From assembly GCA_029781035.1 (NCBI GenBank), contig JAKOXK010000016.1, positions 1 through 52,075 of the forward strand: 52,075 bases of DNA. Direction: 5' to 3'. The number at the start of each line of letters is the position of its first letter. Within the stretch, counting starts at the first letter, position 1. The notes beneath the pieces were generated by a model. It was not told where the DNA came from and ran no database searches. It saw only the letters and a list, made by a program, of their open reading frames with translations. This DNA is from Armatimonadota bacterium. Its GTDB lineage: Bacteria > Armatimonadota > Fimbriimonadia > Fimbriimonadales > Fimbriimonadaceae. The translations under genes were made by a program, and so were the position numbers. This document shows, in pieces, positions 51,959 through 52,075 of the stretch.

Positions 51959-52075
51959 TTCGATCCGAGTGCCTCTAATCAAGATCAACCTGAAACCGTG
52001 CGCCCTGGGGGGGGCAGTGGGAACAGCTGACGTCGCCTGTCACAGAACAGCAGAACGTATTGCGAGTTGAGTCAC

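Noticed and set aside
51833-52075. Coding sequence at the right end
   Set aside because: All frames I read on the minus strand hit stops early and the plus-strand frame has no motif; only the palindrome is reported.

Overview
The window reads as ordinary chromosomal DNA of a free-living diderm bacterium, most likely Armatimonadota (Fimbriimonadia-like); that assignment is an inference. The support is: a type II pseudopilin with the '[14 protein letters not shown]' signature, a planctomycete-type cytochrome (PSCyt1/DUF1549/DUF1553) paired with DUF1501, further DUF1501 and DUF1800 proteins, a lipid A/heptose operon, GC near 60% by eye, and tightly packed genes with GTGA/ATGA overlaps. I saw no rRNA, tRNA, CRISPR array, insertion sequence or prophage.

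Layout. 1-3.5 kb: a truncated HAF-like lipoprotein, a membrane J-domain protein, a decayed small membrane-protein gene, ftsY and a YkvA-like protein. 3.7-7.8 kb (minus): tyrS, S51 peptidase, a His-rich NfeD/YuaF-like protein and a flotillin. 7.9-11 kb: methionine salvage, mtnB-mtnD-mtnC divergent from a transaminase. 11-13.4 kb: DUF1800 protein, a small basic protein and a Fur-family regulator. 13.4-17.2 kb (minus): an envelope-stress operon of the rpoE-rseA-rseB-degQ type. 17.2-20.3 kb: darA-holB, pseudopilin plus small lipoprotein, and a HIT protein. 20.3-25.6 kb: a secreted protein and the DUF1501/PSCyt1 pair. 25.7-27.8 kb: pnuC-mtaB. 27.9-32.1 kb (plus): lpxK, lpxL, two family-9 glycosyltransferases and hldE2. 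32-35 kb (minus): def, fmt and a J-like/beta-propeller membrane protein. 35-39.5 kb: DUF1501, three small membrane-anchored proteins, thyX and trpG. 39.5-45 kb: a possible terminated small RNA, a TPR protein, tilS-ftsH and mgtE. 45-51.8 kb: an S41 peptidase facing a five-gene operon of a dehydrogenase, a BmpA-type ABC importer without a binding protein, and a secreted two-domain protein.

The clearest systems-level signals are these. First, more than a dozen genes carry a -10-like hexamer (CATAAT, TACAAT, TAGAAT or variants) only 5-12 nt before a start codon, often a GTG, whereas many genes inside operons have Shine-Dalgarno sequences; this predicts widespread leaderless transcription. Second, the sigma/anti-sigma/RseB-like/HtrA operon has an ECF-type promoter candidate in front of the protease. 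Third, two J-domain-derived membrane proteins occur, one of which has lost HPD and gained a periplasmic beta-propeller. All functions are read from sequence motifs; no searches were run.
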